This document shows, piece after piece, positions 14,867 through 23,435 of a stretch of 64,000 nucleotides of DNA; the stretch's first letter is position 1, and every line of letters begins with the position of its first letter. The stretch covers positions 39,317-103,316 of the forward strand of contig JALHQB010000009.1 of the NCBI GenBank assembly GCA_022842185.1. Direction: 5' to 3'. A program made the position numbers and the translations under genes. The notes beneath the pieces are model-generated. The model was given only the letters and a program-made list of their open reading frames with translations, did not search any database and had not been told where the DNA came from. Source of the DNA: Acetobacteraceae bacterium. Lineage in GTDB: Bacteria > Pseudomonadota > Alphaproteobacteria > Acetobacterales > Acetobacteraceae.

Positions 14867-16432
14867 ATGCGTCGCACCAGCCTCGCCCTTCTTCTCGCCG
14901 CCGCATCGGCCCTGCCGGCCGCGGCCCAGACGCTGACCATGGGGGCGGGCGCGCCCTCCACCTCGCTCGACCCGCATTTCTTCAACGCCGCGCCGAACAG
15001 TTCGGTCGCATCCCACATCTTCTCCCGCCTGGTGGAACGTGATGCGCAGGTGCGTCCGCAGCCGGGCCTGGCGGAATCCTGGCGCGCCGTATCCGACACC
15101 GTCTGGGAATTCAAACTGCGCCCCGGCGTGAAATGGCATGACGGGCGGGATTTCACCGCCGACGACGTGGTCTTCACCTTCGAACGTGCCCCCAACGTGC
15201 CCAACAGCCCGGGCGGCTTCGGCGGCTTCCTGCGCATGGTCGAACGCGTCGAGGTGGTGGACCCGCTGACCCTGCGCATCCACACCCGCGCGCCGCATCC
15301 GCTGCTGCCGGTGGACCTGTCCTACATCTTCATCATCTCCCGCCATGTGGGCCAGGGCGCGAGCACCGAAGATTACAACGCCGGCCGCGCCGCCATCGGC
15401 ACCGGCCCATACCGCCTGCGCGCCCACATGCCCGGCGAACGCGTGGAGTTCGAACGCAACGACACCTATTTCGGCCCGCGCGAACCCTGGGCGCGCGCCA
15501 TCTGGCGCGTCATCGCCAATGATTCCGGCCGCACCGCCGCGCTGCTCGCCGGCGATGTGGATCTGATCGACCAGGTGCCGTCATCGGACATCGAACGCCT
15601 CAAGCGCGAAACCCGCATCGCCCTGCATCAGATCCAGGGGCTGCGAATGATCTACCTCCAGGCGGATTTCTCGCGCGAGGGCAACCTGCCGGGCGTCACC
15701 GACAACAATGGCCAGCCGATCGCCACCAACCCGTTCCGCGACGTGCGGGTGCGCCGTGCGCTGTCCACCGCCATCAACCGCGAAGCCCTGACCGAGCGCG
15801 TGATGGAAGGCACCGCCGGCCCATCCGGGCAATGGCTGCCGCCGGGGGTGTATTCCTACAACCCCGCCGTGCCGCCACCGACCTTCGACGCCGAGGGCGC
15901 CCGCCGCCTCCTCGCCGAAGCCGGCTACCCGCAGGGCTTCCGCGTGACGCTCACCACCCCCAACGACCGCTATCCCAACGACGCCCGCACGGCGCAGGCC
16001 GTGGCGCAGATGTGGACGCGCATCGGCATCCGCACCGAAATCCAGGCGCTGCCCTGGTCGTCCTTCTCCGCCCGCGCGGCACGGCAGGACTTCGCCATGC
16101 GGCTGGCCGGCTGGGGGTCATCGACCGGCGAAGCCTCCTACGCCGCCATCAACATCATGGGCACCTACAACCGCGAACAACGCCGCGGCGCATCCAATGC
16201 CGGGCGGTATTCCAACCCGGCGATGGACGCGCTGGTCGATCGCGCCACCACCATCCTCGATGACGGCGAACGCGAACGCGTGCTGTTCGATGTGATCAAG
16301 ATGGCGATGGACGACCAGGCCGTGATCCCGCTGTTCCACCTGTTCAACACCTGGGCGACCCGGCGCGGCGTGACGTATGAATCGCGGATGGATGAAAGCA
16401 CGCGGGCGATGGCGGCGCGGCCGGCACAGTAA
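14867..16432 (+). CDS. Peptide/nickel-type ABC transporter substrate-binding protein (family 5)
   Basis: This 521-residue protein has a clean signal peptide (MRRTSLALLLAAASALPAAAQ). Family 5 motifs are STSLDPHFFN, VWEFKLRPGVKWHDGRDFTA, GTGPYRLRAHMPGERVEFER and VRRALSTAINREAL. ATG 14867 is preceded by GGAG, and in-frame codons upstream do not look like a signal sequence. It is related to the divergent neighbour (13101-14699) but clearly not a recent duplicate. Again no permease or ATPase genes are near. A family B terminator follows. Confidence 0.9.
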   Translation: MRRTSLALLLAAASALPAAAQTLTMGAGAPSTSLDPHFFNAAPNSSVASHIFSRLVERDAQVRPQPGLAESWRAVSDTVWEFKLRPGVKWHDGRDFTADDVVFTFERAPNVPNSPGGFGGFLRMVERVEVVDPLTLRIHTRAPHPLLPVDLSYIFIISRHVGQGASTEDYNAGRAAIGTGPYRLRAHMPGERVEFERNDTYFGPREPWARAIWRVIANDSGRTAALLAGDVDLIDQVPSSDIERLKRETRIALHQIQGLRMIYLQADFSREGNLPGVTDNNGQPIATNPFRDVRVRRALSTAINREALTERVMEGTAGPSGQWLPPGVYSYNPAVPPPTFDAEGARRLLAEAGYPQGFRVTLTTPNDRYPNDARTAQAVAQMWTRIGIRTEIQALPWSSFSARAARQDFAMRLAGWGSSTGEASYAAINIMGTYNREQRRGASNAGRYSNPAMDALVDRATTILDDGERERVLFDVIKMAMDDQAVIPLFHLFNTWATRRGVTYESRMDESTRAMAARPAQ

Positions 16433-16437
16433 GGCCA

Positions 16438-16475
16438 GGGGGAGGAGAACCTCCCCCCGGACCCCCCGCCCTTTT
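16438..16475. terminator. Family B terminator-like repeat B1
   Basis: A perfect 8 bp stem (GGGGGAGG / CCTCCCCC) with loop AGAA begins 5 nt after the binding-protein stop. It is followed by a C-rich stretch and CTTTTTCTGTCTG. The sequence recurs at 37560 and 62357/62454. It lies between convergent genes and looks like an intrinsic terminator for the plus-strand gene. Confidence 0.75.
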
Positions 16476-16517
16476 TCTGTCTGTCGGCATGGGGCGCCAT
16501 CGGCAGGGGCGTGCCCA

Positions 16518-17312
16518 TCAGACGAAGGTGCGTAACAGGGTCCAGCCGGACAGGGATACGATCACCAGGCCTACCACCCCCATCAATGGGCGCGTGGGCA
16601 TGAGGCGCGTCGCCAGTGCGGCAAACGGCGCGGCAATCGCGCCCCCGATCACCAGCCCCAGCACGATCGGCCAGACACCGACGCCGATGCTGGTCATGAA
16701 GGCCACGGTGACCGCCACCGTCACGAAGAACTCAGCCGCATTGGACGACCCGATCGCCAGTTTCGGGTCAAGCCCCCGCCCGATCAACGTCGAGGTCACC
16801 AGCGGCCCCCAGCCTCCACCACCCACCGCATCCAGGAACCCACCACCCAGGCCGATCGGCGCGGCATCGCGCGTGGCCAGCGACGCATCCGGCACGCGGC
16901 TGGACACAGCGCGACGCAGCACCACGAGCCCCATGACCATCAGGTAGACACTGACCGCTGGCTTCAGCAGTTCCATCGGCAAGGCGCTGGCCACCAGCGC
17001 ACCGACCACGCCACCGACAATGCCGGGTACCGCCAGCCGTACCAGCAACCGCGGCACAACATGGCCCAGCCGCCAATGGGCGGCACCGGACAGCGCGGTG
17101 GTCACGACCTCCGCCGCATGAACCCCGGCCGAGGCCATCGCCGGCGGCACACCCTGCGCCAGCATCACCGAACTGGCCGTCAGCCCATAGGCCATGCCGA
17201 TCGCCCCATCCACGAACTGGGCGAGGAAACCGACGACGGCGTAGAAGACGATGTCCTCGGTCACGCGCGCCTCCAGGACTGGGACGGCCCGCGGAGGGAT
17301 CGCCGCGGACAT
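16518..17312 (-). CDS. TauE/SafE-family membrane transporter (second copy)
   Basis: This 264-residue protein has about eight hydrophobic helices with the family patterns VGFLAQFVDGAIGMAYG and GLGGGFLDAVGGGGWGPLV, and a later LAIGSSNAAEFFVTVAV. TauE/SafE proteins are proposed exporters of sulfite, sulfonates or other small anions. The start at 17312 has AGGAAG upstream; a GTG just before TEDIVFYAV is a shorter alternative, and a longer form from 17414 would add an Arg/Ala-rich stretch that looks non-coding. It is only distantly similar to the TauE protein at 4091. Confidence 0.85.
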   Translation of the reverse strand: MSAAIPPRAVPVLEARVTEDIVFYAVVGFLAQFVDGAIGMAYGLTASSVMLAQGVPPAMASAGVHAAEVVTTALSGAAHWRLGHVVPRLLVRLAVPGIVGGVVGALVASALPMELLKPAVSVYLMVMGLVVLRRAVSSRVPDASLATRDAAPIGLGGGFLDAVGGGGWGPLVTSTLIGRGLDPKLAIGSSNAAEFFVTVAVTVAFMTSIGVGVWPIVLGLVIGGAIAAPFAALATRLMPTRPLMGVVGLVIVSLSGWTLLRTFV

Positions 17313-17451
17313 GGCGACGTTTCTTCCTGGCGATTCAGTATCGCGCGCGGCGGGCGCGGCGCAAGCACGGCGCGCATCTCGGATCATCGGCGCGCAAAGG
17401 GCCGGGGAAGTCACCCTCCCCGGCCCGGTTCCGCCGCGTCTGGCGGCAGCG

Positions 17452-18858
17452 TTACCGCTGCAACGCCTGCACGATCTCCTGCGTCACCTTCTTCGCATCC
17501 CCGAACAGCATCATCGTGTTGGGCCGGAAGAACAGCTCATTGTCCACGCCGGCATACCCGCTCGCCATGCCGCGCTTGATGAAGAACACCGACTTGGCAC
17601 GCTCCACATCCAGAATCGGCATGCCGTAGATCGCGGACGACTTGTCCGTCTTCGCCGCCGGGTTGGTCACGTCATTCGCCCCGATCACGAAGGCCACATC
17701 GGCATCGGCGAATTCAGGGTTGATCTCCTCCAGCTCGAAGACCTCATCGTAAGGCACGTTGGCCTCGGCCAGCAGCACGTTCATATGGCCGGGCATGCGG
17801 CCCGCGACAGGGTGGATGGCGTATTTGATCTCCACGCCTTCCTTCTTCAGCAGGTCGCCCATCTCGCGCAGCACCTGCTGCGCCTGCGCCACCGCCATGC
17901 CGTATCCCGGCACGACGATGATCTTCTGCGCGTTCTTCATCATATACGCCGCATCTTCCGGCGAACCGGCCTTGACCGGCGGCCGGTCCGCATCGCCACC
18001 GCCGGCGGCAGCCGAACCGGATTCAGACCCGAACCCGCCCAGCAGCACGTTGATGATGCTGCGGTTCATGCCCTTGCACATGATGTAGGACAGGATCGCA
18101 CCCGAAGCGCCGACCAGCGCGCCGGTGATGATCAGCAGCAGGTTGCCGATGGTGAAGCCGATGCCCGCCGCCGCCCAACCCGAATACGAATTGAGCATCG
18201 ACACGACCACCGGCATGTCCGCCCCACCGATCGGGATGATCAGCAGGAAGCCCAGCACCAGCGACAGCAGCGCGATCATCCAGAACAGCACGCCGGACCC
18301 GGTCGCGACGAAGGCGATCACCAGCACCAGCAGCAGCAGCCCCAGGCCGAGGTTCAGCCAATGCTGCCCGCCGAAGGTGATCGGCGCGCCCGACATCTTC
18401 CCCGCCAGCTTGGCGAAGGCGATGATCGACCCCGAGAAGGTCACCGCACCGATCGCCAGGCCCAGCGACATCTCGACCAGCGACGCGCCCTTGATGTGGT
18501 CATGCGTGCCGATGCCGAAGGACGCCGGCGCATAGAAGGCCGCCGCCGCGACGAACACCGCCGCCAGCCCCACCAGCGAGTGGAACGCAGCGACCAGTTG
18601 CGGCAGCGCCGTCATCTGGATGCGCTGCGCCACGATGGTCCCGATGGTCCCGCCAATCGCCAGGCCGGCGATGATCAGCACGATCCCGCCGAAATCCATG
18701 CCGTGATGGAAGAAGGTCGCCAGGATGGCGATGGCCATGCCGACCATGCCAAAGGTGTTGCCCCGGCGGCTGGTCTCCGGATGGCTCAGCCCCCGCAGCG
18801 CGAGGATGAACAGCACCGAGGCGACGAGGTACGAAAGCGTGGAAAGCGTGGCACCCAT
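17452..18858 (-). CDS. pntB: NAD(P) transhydrogenase subunit beta
   Basis: This 468-residue protein has nine or so membrane helices in the first 280 residues, then the NADP-binding domain III beginning IIVVPGYGMAVAQAQQ, with HPVAGRMPGHMNVLLAEA and FVIGANDVTNPAAKTD as NADP contacts. It couples proton entry to reduction of NADP by NADH in the inner membrane. It is last in the pntAA-pntAB-pntB operon, starting 4 nt downstream of pntAB. The length is normal for the family. Confidence 0.96.
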   Translation of the reverse strand: MGATLSTLSYLVASVLFILALRGLSHPETSRRGNTFGMVGMAIAILATFFHHGMDFGGIVLIIAGLAIGGTIGTIVAQRIQMTALPQLVAAFHSLVGLAAVFVAAAAFYAPASFGIGTHDHIKGASLVEMSLGLAIGAVTFSGSIIAFAKLAGKMSGAPITFGGQHWLNLGLGLLLLVLVIAFVATGSGVLFWMIALLSLVLGFLLIIPIGGADMPVVVSMLNSYSGWAAAGIGFTIGNLLLIITGALVGASGAILSYIMCKGMNRSIINVLLGGFGSESGSAAAGGGDADRPPVKAGSPEDAAYMMKNAQKIIVVPGYGMAVAQAQQVLREMGDLLKKEGVEIKYAIHPVAGRMPGHMNVLLAEANVPYDEVFELEEINPEFADADVAFVIGANDVTNPAAKTDKSSAIYGMPILDVERAKSVFFIKRGMASGYAGVDNELFFRPNTMMLFGDAKKVTQEIVQALQR

Positions 18859-18862
18859 CGCC

Positions 18863-19258
18863 TCAGCTCCCCTTCTTCTTGAACATCGCCAGCATCCGTC
18901 GCGTGACCATGAAGCCGCCGAAGATGTTCACCGCCGCCAGCGTCACCCCGATGAAACCGAAGATCCGCGCCGCGGCGCCATCGGCCGTGCCCGCCGCGAG
19001 GATCGCACCCACCACGATCACCGAGGAGATCGCGTTGGTCACACCCATCAGCGGCGAATGCAGCGCCGGCGTCACGTTCCACACAACGTGGTAGCCGACG
19101 AAGCAGGCCAGCAGGAAGATCGTCAGCAGATAGAGAAAAGGTTCGGCGGCCGCGGCGACCGGGGCCGCGACCTCGGCGGCGATGCGGGCCTGGGCGGCGA
19201 GGTCCAGCGCACGCTGCGCCATCGCCTGGGCCTGGTTGGCGAGTTCCGTCGCGTTCAT
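18863..19258 (-). CDS. pntAB: NAD(P) transhydrogenase subunit alpha, membrane part
   Basis: This 131-residue protein corresponds to the short membrane domain (domain IIa) separated from the NAD-binding subunit, as in many alphaproteobacteria. Three helices are visible ([20 protein letters not shown], then [19 protein letters not shown] and [20 protein letters not shown]). It ends MFKKKGS. The N-terminal 40 residues are Ala/Gln rich. It lies between pntAA (12 nt upstream) and pntB (4 nt downstream). Confidence 0.94.
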   Translation of the reverse strand: MNATELANQAQAMAQRALDLAAQARIAAEVAAPVAAAAEPFLYLLTIFLLACFVGYHVVWNVTPALHSPLMGVTNAISSVIVVGAILAAGTADGAAARIFGFIGVTLAAVNIFGGFMVTRRMLAMFKKKGS

Positions 19259-19270
19259 GTTCCCTGCCCC

Positions 19271-20422
19271 CTATGCCGCCGGCTTCATCGCGGGGTGCAC
19301 GACCGCACCCCCGCGGGTGAGTGTGACGCCCTTCACGATGTCATCATCCTCGGGCAGCTTCGGCGCCTTGGCGTCCTTGTCCCAGAAGGTGGACAGGAAG
19401 GTCAGCAGGTTGCGCGCATACAGCGCCGAGGCCGCCGCCGGCAGCCGCCCCGCCCAATTGGTGTAGCCGAGGATCTTCACGCCGTTGTCGGTGACGAACA
19501 GCTGGCCCGGCTTGGTCAGCGCGCAATTGCCGCCGGCATCGGATGCGATGTCCACGATGACGCTGCCTGGCTTCATGGATGCGACCATCGCCGCCGTCAC
19601 CAGGATCGGCGCGCGGCGGCCCTGCACCAGCGCCGTGCAGACTACCACATCCTGCTTGGCGATGTGGGTGGCCACGACCTCGGCCTGCTTGGCATAGAAT
19701 TCGGCGGAAAGCTGCTTGGCGTAGCCGCCGGCGGTCTGGGCCGCCTTGCTCTCCTCATCCTCATACCCCACGAAGGATGCCCCGAGCGACTTGATCTCCT
19801 CCTTGGCCGCCGGGCGCACATCGGTGGCGGAGACCCGCCCGCCGAGCCGCCGCGCGGTGGCGATCGCCTGCAACCCGGCAACCCCCGCGCCCATGATGAA
19901 AGCATTGGCGGCCGGCACGGTACCGGCCGCCGTCATCATCATCGGGAAGCCCTTGTCATAGGCCCCTGCCCCTTCGACCACGGCGCGATACCCGGCGAGA
20001 TTGGCCTGGGACGACAGCACGTCCATCGACTGCGCGCGGGTGATGCGCGGCGCCAGTTCCATCGAATAGGCATCGAGCCCCAGCGTCGCATAGGTCCCGG
20101 CCGCGGCGGCGTCGGCGCCGAGCGTGCCGATCAGCAGCGCCCCGCGCGGGATGAGCGACAATTCATCGAGCGGCCCTTCGCCGGTCCCGAGTGGCGCGCG
20201 GACCTTCAGCACGATGTTCGAACCCGCCAGCGCCGTGGCGGCATCGGGTGCGACGGTGGCACCGGCTTCGGCATAGGCCGCGTCGGTGAAGCCCGACGCA
20301 AGGCCGGCCCCAGCCTCCACGGCGACCTCCAGCCCCATCGCGATGTATTTCTTCACCGTCTCGGGCGTTGCCGCGACGCGGGTTTCCCCGTTCCGCCGTT
20401 CCGTCAGAACCGCCACACGCAT
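19271..20422 (-). CDS. pntAA: NAD(P) transhydrogenase subunit alpha, NAD-binding part
   Basis: This 383-residue protein is the soluble domain I. The N-terminus RVAVLTERRNGETRVAATPE is diagnostic of the AlaDH/PntA family, and the nucleotide fold has GAGVAGLQAIATARRLGG followed by the acidic end SATDVRP, for NAD(H). It transfers hydride between NADH and NADP on the PntB domain III. First gene of the operon, divergent from the GT-C membrane protein gene with a 201 bp gap. Confidence 0.95.
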   Translation of the reverse strand: MRVAVLTERRNGETRVAATPETVKKYIAMGLEVAVEAGAGLASGFTDAAYAEAGATVAPDAATALAGSNIVLKVRAPLGTGEGPLDELSLIPRGALLIGTLGADAAAAGTYATLGLDAYSMELAPRITRAQSMDVLSSQANLAGYRAVVEGAGAYDKGFPMMMTAAGTVPAANAFIMGAGVAGLQAIATARRLGGRVSATDVRPAAKEEIKSLGASFVGYEDEESKAAQTAGGYAKQLSAEFYAKQAEVVATHIAKQDVVVCTALVQGRRAPILVTAAMVASMKPGSVIVDIASDAGGNCALTKPGQLFVTDNGVKILGYTNWAGRLPAAASALYARNLLTFLSTFWDKDAKAPKLPEDDDIVKGVTLTRGGAVVHPAMKPAA

Positions 20423-20623
20423 GCGGGATACCCCCTCGCGTCACAATGTCATCGCGGAACTACAGTTGCTTCGCCGGGGTGTCCAGCACAGTGCTATGAC
20501 GCTGTGCCGGCCTCACGTCTTGACGGGGGCGGGCGCGACCCGTAACGGCTCCGGCCAGCAGCCGCCAAACCAGAAACCCACCACGCTGGGAACCTCGCGC
20601 CGCGGCGCGGAGGCGGACTACCC

Positions 20624-21973
20624 ATGACCTTGTCGCGCAGCTTGGCCATCGCGGCCCGCGCCCTGCCCTTCATGCTCGGCGTCTATGTCGTGGCCCTCAA
20701 CGCATCGTTGGGCCGACCGCTCTGGATCGACGAGCTCTCCCATTTCGCCTTCGCCGCCGAGCCGACGACGAGTGCCGCCTGGCACCGCTTCCTCGCGGCG
20801 GCCGTGCACAACCAGCATGGCCAGACTGGCATCTACATCATCCTGAACTACTGGACCCTCACCACGCTCGGGGTCGATCCCACCCTGTTGCGCCTGCCCT
20901 CCATCCTGTCGGGGCTGCTGCTGTTCGGTTCCGCGGTGATGCTGTTCCGCGTGCTCGGCCTGTCGGTGCTGTGGCAGGTCGTGGTGGTCGGCGCGCTCGC
21001 CGGCCAGCACCTGCTGATGCACTATGTCGGGGAAGCGCGCGCCTATGCCCCGATCCCGGCGGCCGCGGTCGGATTGCTGCTGTTCTATGTTGCGCAACCG
21101 CTGCATCCGCACAGCCGCACCCTGCTTGGATTCGGCATCGTCGTGGCGCTGTTCGGCGCGGTCATCCACCCGTATTTCGCATTGTACTGGCCGGCGGTCT
21201 GCCTCGTCGCCTATGTGCACCGCCAGATGCGCACGGGGGAGCCGCTTGGCCTTGTCTCCCTGGTGCGCTTCGCCAATCCCGCCCTCGTGGCCCTGGGCGC
21301 CGGGCTGTACCTGCTGCTCGCCGCATTGACCTGGCTGCGCGGCCAGCCGCATTTCGGCTTCGATCCCTTCGAATGGCTGAACCAGAGCCACGGGCCGGTG
21401 GCGCACTTCACCGACTACAGCCACACGCAATTCCTGCACGGCCAATACACCGTGGCCGCGATCTTCACGGTGGTCGCGGTTGTCGGCGCATTGGCCCTGC
21501 CCGCCCCGTTGCGCGGCTGCCGGCGGGGCCTATGGGCGCCGGCCCTGCTGATGCTGCTGGCCGTCACGGTATCCTTGCTGCTCGGTCTGATCTCCTACCT
21601 GTCGGAGTATTGGATCCTGGCGCGTCAGTGGGTCGGATCGGTCGCCCTTTTCGCCATCGGCCTGGTCTGGTTCTGGGCCGAAGCCGCGCGCATCTGGGCG
21701 CGCGTCGCCGCGCCGATCGGGTTCGCCGTCTGCCTCGCGGCGGGTCTGCTCGTCTCCGACCAGGCGTTGCGCATCCATCGCGTCAAGCTCTCGGAGTTGC
21801 AGGCCCATTTGTCCCAGCCCGGCATCCCTCCCGGCCCGGAGGACTGCGCGCCGCCGCCAGCCTTCGGACCCACCGGCCCATCCATCGATGCCTGGAACGA
21901 CCGGCTGGTCGCACTGGCCAACCGAAACATCGATTGCGGCGGGCCGGTCTGGCCGGTGTTCCGGACCTACTGA
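20624..21973 (+). CDS. GT-C-type membrane glycosyltransferase-like protein
   Basis: This 449-residue protein has about ten hydrophobic helices. The first extracytoplasmic loop carries RPLWIDELSHFAF, the D-E motif used by lipid-linked sugar transferases of the GT39/ArnT/PMT type, and a later GEARAYAPIPAA matches the second conserved loop (E-x-R-x-Y). It probably moves a sugar from a polyprenyl carrier onto a lipid or protein in the periplasm; donor and acceptor are unknown. It stands alone, divergent from pntAA and convergent with the UbiB-like gene. Confidence 0.7.
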   Translation: MTLSRSLAIAARALPFMLGVYVVALNASLGRPLWIDELSHFAFAAEPTTSAAWHRFLAAAVHNQHGQTGIYIILNYWTLTTLGVDPTLLRLPSILSGLLLFGSAVMLFRVLGLSVLWQVVVVGALAGQHLLMHYVGEARAYAPIPAAAVGLLLFYVAQPLHPHSRTLLGFGIVVALFGAVIHPYFALYWPAVCLVAYVHRQMRTGEPLGLVSLVRFANPALVALGAGLYLLLAALTWLRGQPHFGFDPFEWLNQSHGPVAHFTDYSHTQFLHGQYTVAAIFTVVAVVGALALPAPLRGCRRGLWAPALLMLLAVTVSLLLGLISYLSEYWILARQWVGSVALFAIGLVWFWAEAARIWARVAAPIGFAVCLAAGLLVSDQALRIHRVKLSELQAHLSQPGIPPGPEDCAPPPAFGPTGPSIDAWNDRLVALANRNIDCGGPVWPVFRTY

Positions 21974-21989
21974 GAGTCCGACTGGCAAG

Positions 21990-22030
21990 ACCGGCACCCC
22001 CATCCGCGATATGCTTTTCGGGTGGCCGGT
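21990..22030. terminator. Stem-loop between convergent genes
   Basis: Arms ACCGGCACCC and GGGTGGCCGGT pair over ten bases with one bulge, about 20 nt after the GT-C stop and before the UbiB-like stop on the other strand. No T-run is present; it may act as a weak bidirectional terminator. Confidence 0.35.
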
Positions 22031-22070
22031 GGGGGGGGCGTGGGGCGCTGCGACACGCCTTTCAGGCGGA

Positions 22071-23435
22071 TCAGACCGGAACCCGCGCCTCGGCCAGTGC
22101 CGCCGCCTGCCGCTCAGCCAGCTTCGCCTCGTCGAACCCCTCGATCAGTGCGTGGAACAGGTTGTGCCAGTTCTGCCTGGCCCCCAGCCGCACGAACACC
22201 GAACCAAGCCCGATCGCCGCACGGTCCATCAGCGGGAATTCGCGCGGCACCCGCACGCCGCCGGTGCGCTTCAGCCCGGCATGGACCTGTTCGGCGACGC
22301 GCCGGCCGAACATCGGGTCGTCATTGTCCTGGATCGGCCGCACGCGGTCGTCGAGCAGCGGTTCGTAGAGGAACCGCGCCCACATGTTCAGCACGTCCAT
22401 CGTCTCGCGGCTGAGGTTCCTGAACCCCCAGACGCGATACGCCTCGGCCGCCTTGTCCGCGTCATCGTCGCGGATCGCCTCGTACAGCATGATGACGCCG
22501 CCGATGAAGGATGGCGGGAACACCCGCACCACCCCGAAATCGAGCAGGTTGATGCCGAAGCCATCATTCTCCGGCAGGTCCGACCGCACCTGGTAATTCC
22601 CCAGATGCGGGTCGCCATGGATCACGCCGTACCCGTACAGCGGCACATACCAGGCGTGGAACAGCGCGTGGGCATAGGCGTTGCGCTCCTCCTCCGGCGG
22701 CTTCTCGTCGATGCGCGTCTGGATCGCCCGGCCATCCAGCCAGGTCATGGTCAGCAGCCGGCGGGTGCAATGGCCCTCGATCGGGGTCGGCACGCGCACG
22801 CCCGGCTGGTCCTTCAGCATCAACCCATACAGGCGCTGCTGGGCGGCCTCGCGCAGGTAATCCAGTTCCTCGCGCAGCCGGTCCTGCAATTCGCTGAAGG
22901 CGTCCTCGTTCTCCAGCGTCGAATCCATGCGCCGGTACAGCGCCATGGCGATCTTCAACTGGCGAAGATCGGCCTCCACCACCGATGACATGTCCGGATA
23001 CTGCAGCTTGCAGGCAACACGGGTGCCGTCATGCAGCACGGCCCGATGCACCTGGCCGAGCGAGGCCGCGGCGGCCGCCTCCCGCTCGAAGGAGGCGAAT
23101 TTGCTCTCCCAATCCGGGCCGAGCTCGCTGCCCATGCGCCGGCGCACGAAGGGCCAGCCCATCGGCGGCGCATTGGCCTGCAGCGTCGCCAGTTCCTTGG
23201 CGTATTCCGCCGGCAGCGCATCCGGCACGGTGGACAGGAACTGCGCCACCTTCATCATCGGGCCCTTCAGCCCGCCGAGGATGGCCTTCAGATCCTCCGC
23301 ATGTGCCGCCTTGTCGCCCTTCATGCCCAGGAAGCGCTGTCCGGCATAGCGCGCGGCGATGCCGCCCACCGCACCGGAGGTGCGCAGCATCCGCCGCGCT
23401 TCCCCGAAGATCGTGCTGCCCTCGCGGTCAGCCAT
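22071..23435 (-). CDS. ABC1/AarF (UbiB-like) atypical kinase
   Basis: This 454-residue protein belongs to the ABC1/ADCK family, linked to ubiquinone biosynthesis or lipid homeostasis. The N-terminal signature KxGQ reads KVAQFLSTVPDALP (Lys62), the Ala-rich nucleotide loop is AAAAASLGQVHRA, and the catalytic motifs are YGVIHGDPHLGN and NLLDFG. ATG at 23435 overlaps the pepF stop by 8 nt (ATGGCTGA); an ATG at 23453 would add six residues. Co-transcribed after pepF. Whether it is the ubiquinone-pathway UbiB or a paralogue is open, because no ubi genes are nearby. Confidence 0.88.
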   Translation of the reverse strand: MADREGSTIFGEARRMLRTSGAVGGIAARYAGQRFLGMKGDKAAHAEDLKAILGGLKGPMMKVAQFLSTVPDALPAEYAKELATLQANAPPMGWPFVRRRMGSELGPDWESKFASFEREAAAAASLGQVHRAVLHDGTRVACKLQYPDMSSVVEADLRQLKIAMALYRRMDSTLENEDAFSELQDRLREELDYLREAAQQRLYGLMLKDQPGVRVPTPIEGHCTRRLLTMTWLDGRAIQTRIDEKPPEEERNAYAHALFHAWYVPLYGYGVIHGDPHLGNYQVRSDLPENDGFGINLLDFGVVRVFPPSFIGGVIMLYEAIRDDDADKAAEAYRVWGFRNLSRETMDVLNMWARFLYEPLLDDRVRPIQDNDDPMFGRRVAEQVHAGLKRTGGVRVPREFPLMDRAAIGLGSVFVRLGARQNWHNLFHALIEGFDEAKLAERQAAALAEARVPV

